A stretch of 64,000 nt of DNA from a virus. The stretch's first letter is position 1, and each line of letters begins with the position of its first letter. This document shows, in pieces, positions 19,425 to 27,813 of the stretch. Location of the stretch: positions 62,001 through 126,000 of the IMG/VR virus record IMGVR_UViG_3300008050_008852; one strand, 5' to 3'. The notes below the pieces were generated by a model. The model did no database searches. It was not told the DNA's origin and saw only the letters and a list, made by a program, of their open reading frames with translations. The position numbers were made by a program, and so were the translations under genes.

Positions 19425-21359
19425 ATGGCAGAAAAAAATACAGGTTTGTTTTCACGTTTGACATCACTTTTTCGTGATGGTCCATCAATAAAACGTCGAG
19501 TAAAGTCTTTTGATGATAAGGCTCCAGCAGGTGCTTCATCACTACAGCAATTTAGACAAGCCCATTCCACCGTATACTCCAGTACAATGAGCGCATATGG
19601 TTCTTTTGATCGGATGAGTCGCTATAGTGACTTTGCAGAAATGGAAGCGACACCAGAAATTGCATCGGCTCTTGATATTTACTCTGAGGAAACCGTTTCA
19701 GCAGACGATAAAGGTAATGTCTTACACATTTATTCTGAGAATCGTAAAATTAGAGAATTGTTACAAACATTATTTTATGATACATTAAACGTTGATTTTA
19801 ATCTTCCAATGTGGGTTCGAAATCTTGTAAAATATGGTGATTTCTTTCTTTTTAATGATGTGTCTCCAGAATTTGGCGTAATTGCATGCTATCCAATTCC
19901 AATATCTGAGGTTGAACGAGAAGAAGGGTTTGATTCAAATGATCCAGGTGCAGTTCGTTTTAGATGGATGACTCAAGGTAATCAAATTCTTGAAAATTGG
20001 CAGGTATCTCACTTCCGCCTTCTTGGAAATGACGCCTTTTTACCTTATGGTTCCAGCGTACTAGAATCAGCCAGAAGAATTTGGCGTCAATTAATTTTAA
20101 TCGAAGATGCAATGCTTGTTTATCGCATAATTAGAGCACCTGAACGTCGAGTGTTTTATATTGATGTTGGTAATGTACCTCCAGAAGATGTTGCGACATA
20201 CTTAGAACAAGCAAAAAATTCGTTAAAACGTGAACCGGTTGTTAATAAGGCTGATGGGCGTGTTGATTTACGCTACAATCCGATGTCAGTTGACGAAGAC
20301 TATTTTCTTCCCGTTCGCGGAGGCGATTCAGGAACAAAGATCGATACTTTAACCGGCGGTGCAAATACTGCAGCCATTGAAGATGTTGAATATATTCAGA
20401 AGAAATTGTTTGCAGCACTTAAGATTCCAAAGGCCTATCTTGGCTATGATGAAGACATTGGTTCCAAGGCAACATTGGCTCAAGAAGATATTAGGTTCTC
20501 TAGATCAATTGCAAGAATACAAAGAACAGTGATATCAGAGCTTAATAAACTTGCTATGGTTCACTTATATTCACATGGTTTTACTGGCGATACGTTGATT
20601 GATTTTGAATTAAAATTATCAAATCCGTCATCAATTGCTCAGCAACAAAAACTTGAATTAATATCTACACGTTTTGACATCGCCGGCAAAGCCCCTGAAG
20701 GTTTGGTTGATAGAAGGTGGATTCAAAAGAATGTAATGCATCTAACTGATGAAGAAATTGAATATATTGCCCAAGGTCGAGTTGATGATAAAGAACTTGA
20801 TGCCGCTATTGAATCTTCTGGTGAAGAAGCCGGCGATGAAGGTGGTGGCGATGATTTTGCCGACGAAGGCGGCGATGAAGGCGGCCTATTCGCTGCAGAT
20901 CAAACGCTTGGATCATTATTGATTGGTGATTCTGGTAATATTGATGAAGATGATGAAGAAGAAAATATATCTATTAATGATGATGAAGCTCCAATTAAAA
21001 TAGATAGACAGATTAAAAATGCATTTGGTGAACCAATTAGAAAACGAAAGAATAAATTGGGCCCAGGGTACTTACAGATGCCTGATCTTGCAAATATTAC
21101 GGGTGTCGGTTCAACTACACGATCCAGAGACACTAGTAACAAGCCTTTTGAGGCCTTTACAAATGACTTTGCAGATTTGCTTAATGATGATATAGGATTT
21201 AAGTCATCAACCCGACCAAGAATGAGTGCAGATGTTACAAAAACGTTATTAAATCTTGACGATGTAATAAGTAATAAGGTCCGTGTTTTAAGCGAAGATA
21301 ATAAATTGGCTGAGGCACTTAACATAAATGACGAGGAAGATCAAAGTGGCACGCCATAA
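19425..21359 (+). CDS. Portal vertex protein, gp20 type
   Basis: The product is 644 residues. Recognisable gp20-family stretches include ATPEIASALDIYSEE near residues 75-90, EDAMLVYRIIRAPERRVFYIDVG near 225-250, and RFSRSIARIQRTVISELNKL near 355-375. The last 180 residues carry a Gly/Asp/Glu-rich acidic insert (around 465-490) and a poorly conserved tail, which makes the protein longer than T4 gp20 (524). Twelve copies form the ring that nucleates the prohead, carries DNA during packaging and joins the neck. It follows the terminase and overlaps the next gene by up to 32 bases. Confidence 0.9.
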   Translation: MAEKNTGLFSRLTSLFRDGPSIKRRVKSFDDKAPAGASSLQQFRQAHSTVYSSTMSAYGSFDRMSRYSDFAEMEATPEIASALDIYSEETVSADDKGNVLHIYSENRKIRELLQTLFYDTLNVDFNLPMWVRNLVKYGDFFLFNDVSPEFGVIACYPIPISEVEREEGFDSNDPGAVRFRWMTQGNQILENWQVSHFRLLGNDAFLPYGSSVLESARRIWRQLILIEDAMLVYRIIRAPERRVFYIDVGNVPPEDVATYLEQAKNSLKREPVVNKADGRVDLRYNPMSVDEDYFLPVRGGDSGTKIDTLTGGANTAAIEDVEYIQKKLFAALKIPKAYLGYDEDIGSKATLAQEDIRFSRSIARIQRTVISELNKLAMVHLYSHGFTGDTLIDFELKLSNPSSIAQQQKLELISTRFDIAGKAPEGLVDRRWIQKNVMHLTDEEIEYIAQGRVDDKELDAAIESSGEEAGDEGGGDDFADEGGDEGGLFAADQTLGSLLIGDSGNIDEDDEEENISINDDEAPIKIDRQIKNAFGEPIRKRKNKLGPGYLQMPDLANITGVGSTTRSRDTSNKPFEAFTNDFADLLNDDIGFKSSTRPRMSADVTKTLLNLDDVISNKVRVLSEDNKLAEALNINDEEDQSGTP

Positions 21360-22173
21360 TAAGAAGAGGAATGCTGGTCTAATCTATGAATTATTAGTTC
21401 AACGATTAAGCAAAGCAGTAGTAGAAAGTGATAATAAAAAAATAAAAATAACTAAACATATTCTACAAAAACATTTTAAACGTGGATCTGAACTTTATAA
21501 AGAATTTAGATTATTTAATGCCCTCCTCACAACAAATAATATAACTGATCAATTGGCTTATAGAATAATTAATGAAGCAAGAGCAGCCGCTTTAAACCAT
21601 GATGCCCGTAAGTTAAATAGAGAAAAATCGTTATTGATTAAAGATATTAATCATATGATAAACGAAACAAGCTTTTATAACAGAAAGATACAAAATTATC
21701 AAGTATATGCATCTGTTCAACAATTATTAAATAACTGGCGTAGTACAGAACTTGATATTGTAGAAACAGCCCACCATGAAAAAACAGTTCATGATTGGTT
21801 ATTATGTGAAAAAAGTGATTTAGTAATTACAGATCAAAAAACAGCCGGCGTAAATGATTTAACTTTATCAATAATGCAAGAGAAGTTTGAATCAAAATAT
21901 GGTTCTATACTAACAAGCAGACAATTTGATATTCTACACGCGTATTCATCTGGTAACGATATACTACCAATTATAGAATCAACGGTTCAGTCTGCAAGAA
22001 AACAGATTGACAAGTATCTAAAAGCTTCTCCATCTGGATTTTTAAACGAAAGGGTTAGACGCACAAAAGCTATAATACAAGAATATAACTTTACACCATC
22101 GTTACTAGACGTTTCTAGAGCAATGGCGTTAGAACAATTAATTGATGAATTGACGGAGGTAACAAATGTCTAA
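21328..22173 (+). CDS. Conserved head-cluster protein between portal and protease
   Basis: The product is up to 281 residues, basic and almost entirely helical. The start is uncertain. The ATG at 21328 has a poor ribosome-binding site, whereas a GTG at 21346 has GAGG nine bases upstream and would give a protein beginning VARHNKKRNAGLIYELL. I associate the N-terminal phrase KKRNAGLIYELLVQ and the following GSELYKEFRLFNALL with a family found between portal and protease in far-T4 phages; its function is unknown. T4 has small prohead-core genes (67, 68) at this place, so a core or assembly role is reasonable. It overlaps the protease gene by eight bases. Confidence 0.6.
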   Translation: MTRKIKVARHNKKRNAGLIYELLVQRLSKAVVESDNKKIKITKHILQKHFKRGSELYKEFRLFNALLTTNNITDQLAYRIINEARAAALNHDARKLNREKSLLIKDINHMINETSFYNRKIQNYQVYASVQQLLNNWRSTELDIVETAHHEKTVHDWLLCEKSDLVITDQKTAGVNDLTLSIMQEKFESKYGSILTSRQFDILHAYSSGNDILPIIESTVQSARKQIDKYLKASPSGFLNERVRRTKAIIQEYNFTPSLLDVSRAMALEQLIDELTEVTNV

Positions 22174-22777
22174 AATCGATCTTTTAACAAGCTGGGCACC
22201 TTTTGAATATTCTATCGAAATGATAAAAGAGTCAAAAGAGCTAAACGATGGTAAAATAATAATGAAAGGTATTTTACAAAAATCTGACACATTAAACCAG
22301 AATGGTAGAATTTATCCAAAAGCTATTTTAGAGCGTGAGGTTAGAAACTATCAAAAGTTTATTAAAGAGCGCCGCAGTCTTGGTGAATGTGATCATCCAG
22401 ACAGTTCAGTTGTTGAACTTAAGAATGCATCTCATATAATAACCGAAGCCCATATGGACGGTGATATTTGCTATGGGACAGTTGAATTGTTATCAACACC
22501 ATCTGGTAAAATCTTACAATCACTTGTTGAATCTGGTATAACACTTGGCATTAGTTCTAGAGGCGTTGGCTCTACTGTTTCACAGGGAGCAAATCAAGTT
22601 GTTCAGGATGATTTTCAACTAATTTGTTGGGATTTTGTTAGTGAACCATCAACTCCTGGGGCATTTATGATGCGTGAAGGTGTGCAAATTGATACAAAAG
22701 ATTTAAATAAGGTGTTTAACGCATCCGATCGTGCATATAGAATATGTAATGATATTATTAACTGGGATAAACAATGA
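22166..22777 (+). CDS. Prohead core protease, gp21 type
   Basis: The product is 203 residues. Family features are the N-terminal strand IIMKGILQKSDTLNQNGRIY, the histidine motif GECDHPDSS (His77) and the serine motif LGISSRGVGS (Ser130/Ser131), which supply the His and Ser of the T4 gp21 serine protease. It cleaves scaffold, core proteins and the capsid N-terminus after (L/I)-x-E sites once the prohead is complete, and then cuts itself. Overlaps of eight and four bases with its neighbours indicate co-translation. Candidate target sites are seen in the capsid protein and in several small neighbours. Confidence 0.88.
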   Translation: MSKIDLLTSWAPFEYSIEMIKESKELNDGKIIMKGILQKSDTLNQNGRIYPKAILEREVRNYQKFIKERRSLGECDHPDSSVVELKNASHIITEAHMDGDICYGTVELLSTPSGKILQSLVESGITLGISSRGVGSTVSQGANQVVQDDFQLICWDFVSEPSTPGAFMMREGVQIDTKDLNKVFNASDRAYRICNDIINWDKQ

Positions 22778-23175
22778 GTTTCGAAAATACAAAACCAAGT
22801 GAAAAGTTTGTACCATCGTACCAACTATCTGGAAAACCTTATGCTGAAACAATAACTGCTTCAGACAGCGCCAACGGCACAGAGATAACATTTCCAGCAG
22901 TAACACGCTGGGTTCAAGTTGCAAATCTTGGTTCTACAGGTCAAGATGTTAAAATTGGCTTTTCTGCCCATGGTGTTGATGGAACAGAAGACGATTATTT
23001 TTATCAACTAGAGCCAGCAGCCGACGGCGGTGGCACGACTGGAAGATTGGAGCTTAGATGCAAAAGCCTGTTTATTCTATCAACTTCTGGAACACCCACC
23101 GTTTCAGTACTTGCTGGATTGACAGATATTGCTGACATGAGATCAGCATTAACAGGATCAGCCGGAGTAGGATAA
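22774..23175 (+). CDS. Small virion protein, possible head decoration
   Basis: The product is 133 residues, beta-rich and without charged helices. The stretch TFPAVTRWVQVANLGS followed by DVKIGFSAHGVDG and LELRCKSLFILSTSGTPTVSVLAGLT reads like a compact beta-sandwich, as in small capsid-surface or decoration proteins. I recognise no named family. The ATG overlaps the protease stop by four bases and its own stop overlaps the next ATG by one (the sequence ends TAATG), so it belongs to the head operon. Head decoration is inferred from fold style and place only. Confidence 0.45.
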   Translation: MSFENTKPSEKFVPSYQLSGKPYAETITASDSANGTEITFPAVTRWVQVANLGSTGQDVKIGFSAHGVDGTEDDYFYQLEPAADGGGTTGRLELRCKSLFILSTSGTPTVSVLAGLTDIADMRSALTGSAGVG

Positions 23176-23624
23176 TGGCAAAAGTATCAAGGAACATGCT
23201 AAAAAGTTTGGTTAAAGAGTGTTTAGTTGAGATATTAAGTGAAGGCTTATCAACTCTTCCAAATGATTTAGTTGAGTCAAGACAGCCAAGCAGATCTAGA
23301 AAAACAAAGAAAGCTGTTTCTAGACGGGTTGCTCCTGATTTAGTTTCATATGGAAAAAATTCAGCATCTGATAATAAGGTACTGGAAAATAGAATTAGGT
23401 CTGCAGCCGGAAGCAACACCGTAATGCAGGATATTTTAAGAGATACTGCACAAAATACATTACCAAATATGATTTCTGCTGAATCACGTCATACTTCTGG
23501 TTTAGCAGAGCGTGTCACTAGAGGTGATGCCGCCACAAAGGTTATGGCTGATGCCGATCCTATGGATATTTTTGAAGGTGCATCAAATTGGGCTACAATG
23601 GCATTTGCAGACAAAACAAAGTAG
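23175..23624 (+). CDS. Probable prohead-internal protein with cleavable leader
   Basis: The product is 149 residues, basic. The first 23 residues form an amphipathic helix ending in LVE and LSE (residues 17-19 and 21-23), both fitting the (L/I)-x-E rule for cleavage by gp21-type proteases. A Ser/Arg/Lys-rich low-complexity stretch follows (SRQPSRSRKTKKAVSRR). This is the layout of T4 core or internal proteins, whose N-terminal capsid-targeting peptide is removed during head maturation. The ATG overlaps the previous stop by one base. The assignment rests on pattern and position; no homologue is recognised. Confidence 0.5.
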   Translation: MAKVSRNMLKSLVKECLVEILSEGLSTLPNDLVESRQPSRSRKTKKAVSRRVAPDLVSYGKNSASDNKVLENRIRSAAGSNTVMQDILRDTAQNTLPNMISAESRHTSGLAERVTRGDAATKVMADADPMDIFEGASNWATMAFADKTK

Positions 23625-23688
23625 ATATATTTAGATAAAAATTAAAATTTTTGATATTTAATTTTGAACATAACTAACGGAGAATATT

Positions 23689-23952
23689 ATGTCACGTAAA
23701 ATTAGAAAATTAACCCCATCCGTTTTACGGAAAATTGTTTTGCAAGAAACACTTTCTGGGCAAGTTGAACCAGTTGAAAAAGTAAAAGCTGTCGAGCTCG
23801 ATGCCGATGAGTATGGTACATCTGCTTCACTTGAAAAAGATATTGATCATGCTAAAGTCTTAAAGCTTGAAGAGCGTCGACTTAAGAGAAGAATTAGAAA
23901 AATTCAGGAAATGCGTCGAAGAATGCACATTAAAATCTTGAAGGGACTATAA
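23689..23952 (+). CDS. Small basic helical head-cluster protein
   Basis: The product is 87 residues. The N-terminal helix TPSVLRKIVLQE ends with LQE (18-20), a possible gp21-type cleavage site. An acidic middle is followed by a very basic C-terminal helix (LEERRLKRRIRKIQEMRRRM), 11 of whose 20 residues are Arg or Lys. The ATG has CGGAG about eight bases upstream and follows a 64-base AT-rich gap that may hold a promoter. I infer a prohead-core or DNA-binding internal protein, comparable in size to T4 gp67 or gp68 but without visible sequence similarity. Confidence 0.5.
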   Translation: MSRKIRKLTPSVLRKIVLQETLSGQVEPVEKVKAVELDADEYGTSASLEKDIDHAKVLKLEERRLKRRIRKIQEMRRRMHIKILKGL

Positions 23953-23953
23953 A

Positions 23954-24436
23954 ATGGGTGCCAAACAAGACACTACATTAACAGGCGAAAGCGCCAGTGC
24001 TCTTGGTAAGCGTGACACTGAACGTCTTAAGGCTGCATATGCTTCTTCTCCACTTTATACTAGTGTTCCAGATGAATTACTTGAAGATGGTACTTTAAGC
24101 TCAAAAATGCGCGAATGGTATCAAACAAATGTTCTTGATGGTACACAAAACGGCAATACACTTACAGGCGCCGTAGATATGGACTATGGTACTGCTACAG
24201 ATGTAGATGACGTTGCAACTGGTGGCGAAGGTAAACCAGCTGGTCCTCGTGTTCCAACTACTGCTTCTCCAGGTGAAGGAAATGGATCTAATCCAGCTTC
24301 ACAACCAGAAGTAGATCCGGTTACAGGTCATAACGGCGATCTTGGCTCAATTGAAGATCCAGCAGGTTCATCTCCAACCCAAGGCGGCTTTAATCTAACA
24401 AACTTACCAACAGTTGGTACTTCTAACGGGAGTTAA
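23954..24436 (+). CDS. Head-cluster hypothetical protein, tandem paralogue A
   Basis: The product is 160 residues, acidic, Gly/Thr/Pro/Ser-rich and probably largely unstructured after residue 75. The core phrase MREWYQTNVLDG ... GAVDMDYGT (about residues 50-78) recurs in the next gene as LKGWYQANVLDG ... GTVDMNYGT, and both proteins end with an 'NLP..G' phrase. The two therefore arose by duplication. It starts one base after the preceding stop. The function is unknown; lying between protease and scaffold suggests a core, decoration or other head component. Confidence 0.55.
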   Translation: MGAKQDTTLTGESASALGKRDTERLKAAYASSPLYTSVPDELLEDGTLSSKMREWYQTNVLDGTQNGNTLTGAVDMDYGTATDVDDVATGGEGKPAGPRVPTTASPGEGNGSNPASQPEVDPVTGHNGDLGSIEDPAGSSPTQGGFNLTNLPTVGTSNGS

Positions 24437-24438
24437 AA

Positions 24439-24963
24439 ATGCCGACATCTTCACAAGGTACAATAGCCGCCCTCCCCGGTGGGGAATATGGTACTGGAAC
24501 CAGATCCAAAGGTTCGTCAGACTCAGCTTCCCTCGCCAAGGCCTATCCAAATTCACCAATCAATCTCAGGGGTGAGGATATGACAGCTTGTTCTATACAA
24601 AGGGGCGACGGCGATGGAACTTTAAAGGGTTGGTATCAAGCAAATGTTCTTGATGGTGTAGAAGAAAACAACACCGGTACTGGTACCGTAGATATGAATT
24701 ATGGTACGTCCGACGACACAGCTGCTGATCTTCAACCACCAGACTTAGAAGCAGACCTTACTGATACTGAAGGTACCGCCGTTAATTCTTACGTTCCAGA
24801 CGTATCCGCAGAAGCTGCAACCGGTGTTTATCCAGGTTCTGATCGTGTCGCACCAATTCCAACATCTCCATCAGCCACTTCAATAACTATGTCTAAACAA
24901 GATATTTCTAACCTTCCAATTAAAGGTAAATCTGAAGTACCAGTTGAAACCTCGTCGTCGTAG
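24439..24963 (+). CDS. Head-cluster hypothetical protein, tandem paralogue B
   Basis: The product is 174 residues, acidic and low in complexity. It shares the WYQ-x-NVLDG ... VDM-x-YGT block (about residues 56-83) and a C-terminal NLPIKG with the gene just upstream, while the surrounding Gly/Ser/Thr-rich parts differ strongly. Two bases separate the genes. No enzyme motif, signal peptide or membrane segment is visible. It is probably a head component with a short conserved assembly motif in a flexible chain. Confidence 0.55.
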   Translation: MPTSSQGTIAALPGGEYGTGTRSKGSSDSASLAKAYPNSPINLRGEDMTACSIQRGDGDGTLKGWYQANVLDGVEENNTGTGTVDMNYGTSDDTAADLQPPDLEADLTDTEGTAVNSYVPDVSAEAATGVYPGSDRVAPIPTSPSATSITMSKQDISNLPIKGKSEVPVETSSS

Positions 24964-24973
24964 GAATTAATAG

Positions 24974-25498
24974 ATGGCGTCAAACAAGCAACAAACAACT
25001 GAGGTTATTAAGGTTACATCCTTTTCCACAGGTCAGGCTAATCCAACCCACCCGGGTTTTCAACAAACATCTGTTGAACTTCCAAAAAGTGATGAAATTT
25101 GGGGCGACTATTTTAATGGTGTCCTTCGCGGCAGCACAGATGGGTATGATGGTTCCGATGTCACTAGTAGAACATTTTCTGAAACTAATTCTGCAGGTGA
25201 AGGTCCACCAAGAATTACAATAACCCAACCCGCTGAATGGCCTGAAAAAGGCGGCGCCGGTGAAGGAGGGAATCCCGCCGGCGGTTTTGTGCCCGCCATT
25301 GGATCTGCCAAAGATGGAGAGGTCTCAAGCATTAAAGCTGTTAGTGATTTTATTGAAAGTATGAAGGATTGTGGACATGGCCTTCAAGGCCATGGTAGTC
25401 TTCAAAATCCAAGAGATTCCTCTGATAAACAGCCAACAAGCTCTATTGTTGCTGATGGCATATCTCCAAGTTATGAACTTGGTAAGTACTCAAGTTAA
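24974..25498 (+). CDS. Head-cluster hypothetical protein
   Basis: The product is 174 residues, Gly/Ser/Pro-rich, with little predicted secondary structure. The phrase EIWGDYFNGVLRGSTDGYDG near residues 40-60 is faintly like the WYQ-NVLDG block of the two preceding genes, so this could be a third, far-diverged member of the same tandem family; the similarity is too weak to be sure. It starts 10 bases after the previous stop. No function is recognised. Confidence 0.5.
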   Translation: MASNKQQTTEVIKVTSFSTGQANPTHPGFQQTSVELPKSDEIWGDYFNGVLRGSTDGYDGSDVTSRTFSETNSAGEGPPRITITQPAEWPEKGGAGEGGNPAGGFVPAIGSAKDGEVSSIKAVSDFIESMKDCGHGLQGHGSLQNPRDSSDKQPTSSIVADGISPSYELGKYSS

Positions 25499-25516
25499 GC
25501 GACTGTTTATAAACTT

Positions 25517-26077
25517 ATGTCAAATATTACTAAATTTTATAATTTATCATTATTAGAATATTTTCAACATAGTCGTTCATTTTTACAATATCCAGAACCT
25601 CCAATCCATGATCTAGAGGCTGAAGAAGCTATAGATGATGAAACCTATGGTGCAATACTGAAAAGGCTCCTTACATATTCTAGAAATGATTCGTTATCAA
25701 AATTATCAACGGATCCTTTTTACTTTGCTGGTGCTGCCACTAAATTATCTGAAACAACCGCTAAAGGTATGGTTCCATTTCCAAGAATGTATAATAAGCG
25801 AACTGCAATTGCAGGAGGGACATCTTCCAAGTATCCTTTGGGACCCACTATTGGGTTCTCATCTCGCACAAAACCAACTGGTACAAAGCATGGTTATTCA
25901 AAAGCACCCTATCCAGATGTAGATTTAGAAAATAATAATGATTATTATAGTGTTAGCGACATAATTAATCAAGATTTAGATGATAATCATGTCGATTTAA
26001 TAAGGAAAATGGTAAATTTAATCCATTTAGAACAAGAACAACAGAAAGTTAGCGAGCAAGGTAATAATTACAAATGA
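25517..26077 (+). CDS. Head-cluster hypothetical protein
   Basis: The product is 186 residues. The N-terminal half is helical (LLEYFQHSRSFLQYP, then a run of acidic residues), the middle is Gly/Pro/Thr-rich and basic, and the C-terminus is a helix (VDLIRKMVNLIHLEQEQQ). I recognise no family. The gene is 18 bases from both neighbours and precedes the scaffold gene, so it is probably co-transcribed with head genes. Base composition matches the surrounding AT-rich average. Confidence 0.5.
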   Translation: MSNITKFYNLSLLEYFQHSRSFLQYPEPPIHDLEAEEAIDDETYGAILKRLLTYSRNDSLSKLSTDPFYFAGAATKLSETTAKGMVPFPRMYNKRTAIAGGTSSKYPLGPTIGFSSRTKPTGTKHGYSKAPYPDVDLENNNDYYSVSDIINQDLDDNHVDLIRKMVNLIHLEQEQQKVSEQGNNYK

Positions 26078-26095
26078 TTCATTATAGGAAGACAT

Positions 26096-27781
26096 ATGAG
26101 CTCTAATTTATATAAGGAAGCCCTCTTTGAAGTCGATGAACTAAAAAGAATGGCAGAAGAAAATGCTAAAAATAAAATTATTGAAGCAGTAACACCTAAG
26201 ATTCGTCATATGATTGAAGCTCAATTGCTTGGCGAAAAGAAAATTGATGATTTAGATAATTTTGACGATGATTCTTTAGAAGATGATGAATCTTCTGGCG
26301 AATTGGCAATTGGTTCAGATGATCTTGAATTAGATATGTCAGCAGATCTTATTGATTCAATTCCAGAACCAGTAACAAGTCAAGTAGTTGATATACCATC
26401 CGCACCAGCTGTCGATGCAGCGCCTGAAGCAGCACCAAGAATAAAAATTGATGTACAAGGTGATCTTAATATTGATATGGAAGCCGAGGAAGCTGAAACT
26501 GAAGACGATTTAATTTTAGGTCGCCAAATTGGTGATGTTGTTGAAGGTTATATATTAGGAAAGAGGCAGCCAGCCATTAGAATTAAAGAATTGGCTAGAA
26601 AGACTGCTGTACTTTCAAGGATGTTTGAAACAACTAGTATTAAAAATGCTAGTCCAACACAAAAGAAAATTGCGTTGCTATATTATGCAAAGCTTTTAGA
26701 CGAAGCCGTTAGTTTGGTAACTAGCGGTATAATTATTGAGGAGTCTGTTGGTTCAGGCCTCTTGGGCCAGCTTAAAACAACTATAAAGGAGATAAGGCAC
26801 ATGGCAAATAGAAAAGATGCTGTAGCATTTCGGAGGCTTCTCGAGGAACTTGAGGCAGATGATAGTTTACAGGAAATGATGAGAGAAGAAGATGAGGATG
26901 TCGTAGTTGACGAACCTGATGAAGATGTCGAGCTCGATGATACAGCTGAAGAGGACGTTGATGTCCCAGCAGCTCAAGATGCTCTTGGTGATCTTGCCGT
27001 TGCACTTGGAATGGATCTTGATGACGATGTTCCTGCAGAGGACGAAGAGGTTGTTGATGTAGAAGCATCTGAGGAACCTTTAGAACTCGGCGAGGCTGAT
27101 GAGGTTCTTGAAATTGATGAGTCAATGCTTCGTAGAGAAATTCTTCGTATGAAGGAAGGCCTTGAGGCTGAAGAGGGTGACCCTACTGTTGATGAGTCAG
27201 AAGTTGGTGACCCACTCGACGCCCAGGAAGATTTCGGTGGTTCTGATGAAGTTATCGAAGTTTCTGAGGAAGATCTTGTTGAAGCCCTTCGCTTAGAGAT
27301 TGGACGCGCTCGCCGTGGCCGTCGTTCTGCCCCCCGTCGTCGTAGAGTTACAGAAACTCGCCGTAGACGAGCCCGTAGATCAGCTCGTAAGTCAGCACCT
27401 CGTCGTACACATGCAACTGCAGGTACTACACATAAATTAAATGAAGCAAACAAAAGGCTTCGTAATCAATTAAATGAAATGAATGTTTTTAATGCAAAAT
27501 TGCTTTTTGCAAATAAGCTCATGCAAAATCGTGAACTAACCAGAAAGCAACAACGCACCATAGTCGAGGCTTTAGATAGTGCCAAGACAGTAAATGAGGC
27601 AAAGCTCCTTTATAAGAGTCTTTCTACTTCATTAACACAGGGCGGTACTCTTACAGAAAGTAAGAACCGTCTGCTCGCATCATCCTCAAGATCAACTCGG
27701 TCGGCATCCCCGGCATCAAATGGAGTTGATGGTGATAGGTGGGCTCTTCTTGCTGGATTATCTGGCAAGAATAACCAATAA
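26096..27781 (+). CDS. Prohead core scaffolding protein, gp22 type
   Basis: The product is 561 residues; T4 gp22 is about 269. The N-terminal helix (LYKEALFEVDELKRMAEENA) and the C-terminal helical part, about residues 445-520 (NEMNVFNAKLLFANKLMQNR), resemble gp22-family scaffolds. Between them lie a long acidic region (250-395) and an Arg-rich block (404-437). LFE at 10-12 is a possible gp21-type cleavage site. Core scaffold fills the prohead, sets its shape with the portal and is then degraded. The place directly before the capsid gene is that of gene 22. The size and the Arg-rich block are unusual; the basic block could bind nucleic acid or neutralise the acidic region. Confidence 0.75.
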   Translation: MSSNLYKEALFEVDELKRMAEENAKNKIIEAVTPKIRHMIEAQLLGEKKIDDLDNFDDDSLEDDESSGELAIGSDDLELDMSADLIDSIPEPVTSQVVDIPSAPAVDAAPEAAPRIKIDVQGDLNIDMEAEEAETEDDLILGRQIGDVVEGYILGKRQPAIRIKELARKTAVLSRMFETTSIKNASPTQKKIALLYYAKLLDEAVSLVTSGIIIEESVGSGLLGQLKTTIKEIRHMANRKDAVAFRRLLEELEADDSLQEMMREEDEDVVVDEPDEDVELDDTAEEDVDVPAAQDALGDLAVALGMDLDDDVPAEDEEVVDVEASEEPLELGEADEVLEIDESMLRREILRMKEGLEAEEGDPTVDESEVGDPLDAQEDFGGSDEVIEVSEEDLVEALRLEIGRARRGRRSAPRRRRVTETRRRRARRSARKSAPRRTHATAGTTHKLNEANKRLRNQLNEMNVFNAKLLFANKLMQNRELTRKQQRTIVEALDSAKTVNEAKLLYKSLSTSLTQGGTLTESKNRLLASSSRSTRSASPASNGVDGDRWALLAGLSGKNNQ

Positions 27782-27813
27782 CCCCCAAACTTCAAACTAA
27801 GGAGAAAATCAAA

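Noticed and set aside
20900-21325. 141-codon minus-strand frame opposite the portal tail
   Set aside because: Ser-rich shadow of Asp/Asn-rich portal codons; no start signal.
26974-27453. 159-codon open frame on the minus strand opposite the scaffold gene
   Set aside because: It mirrors the Arg- and acid-rich codons of the scaffold, has an extreme Arg/Ser content and no ribosome-binding site.
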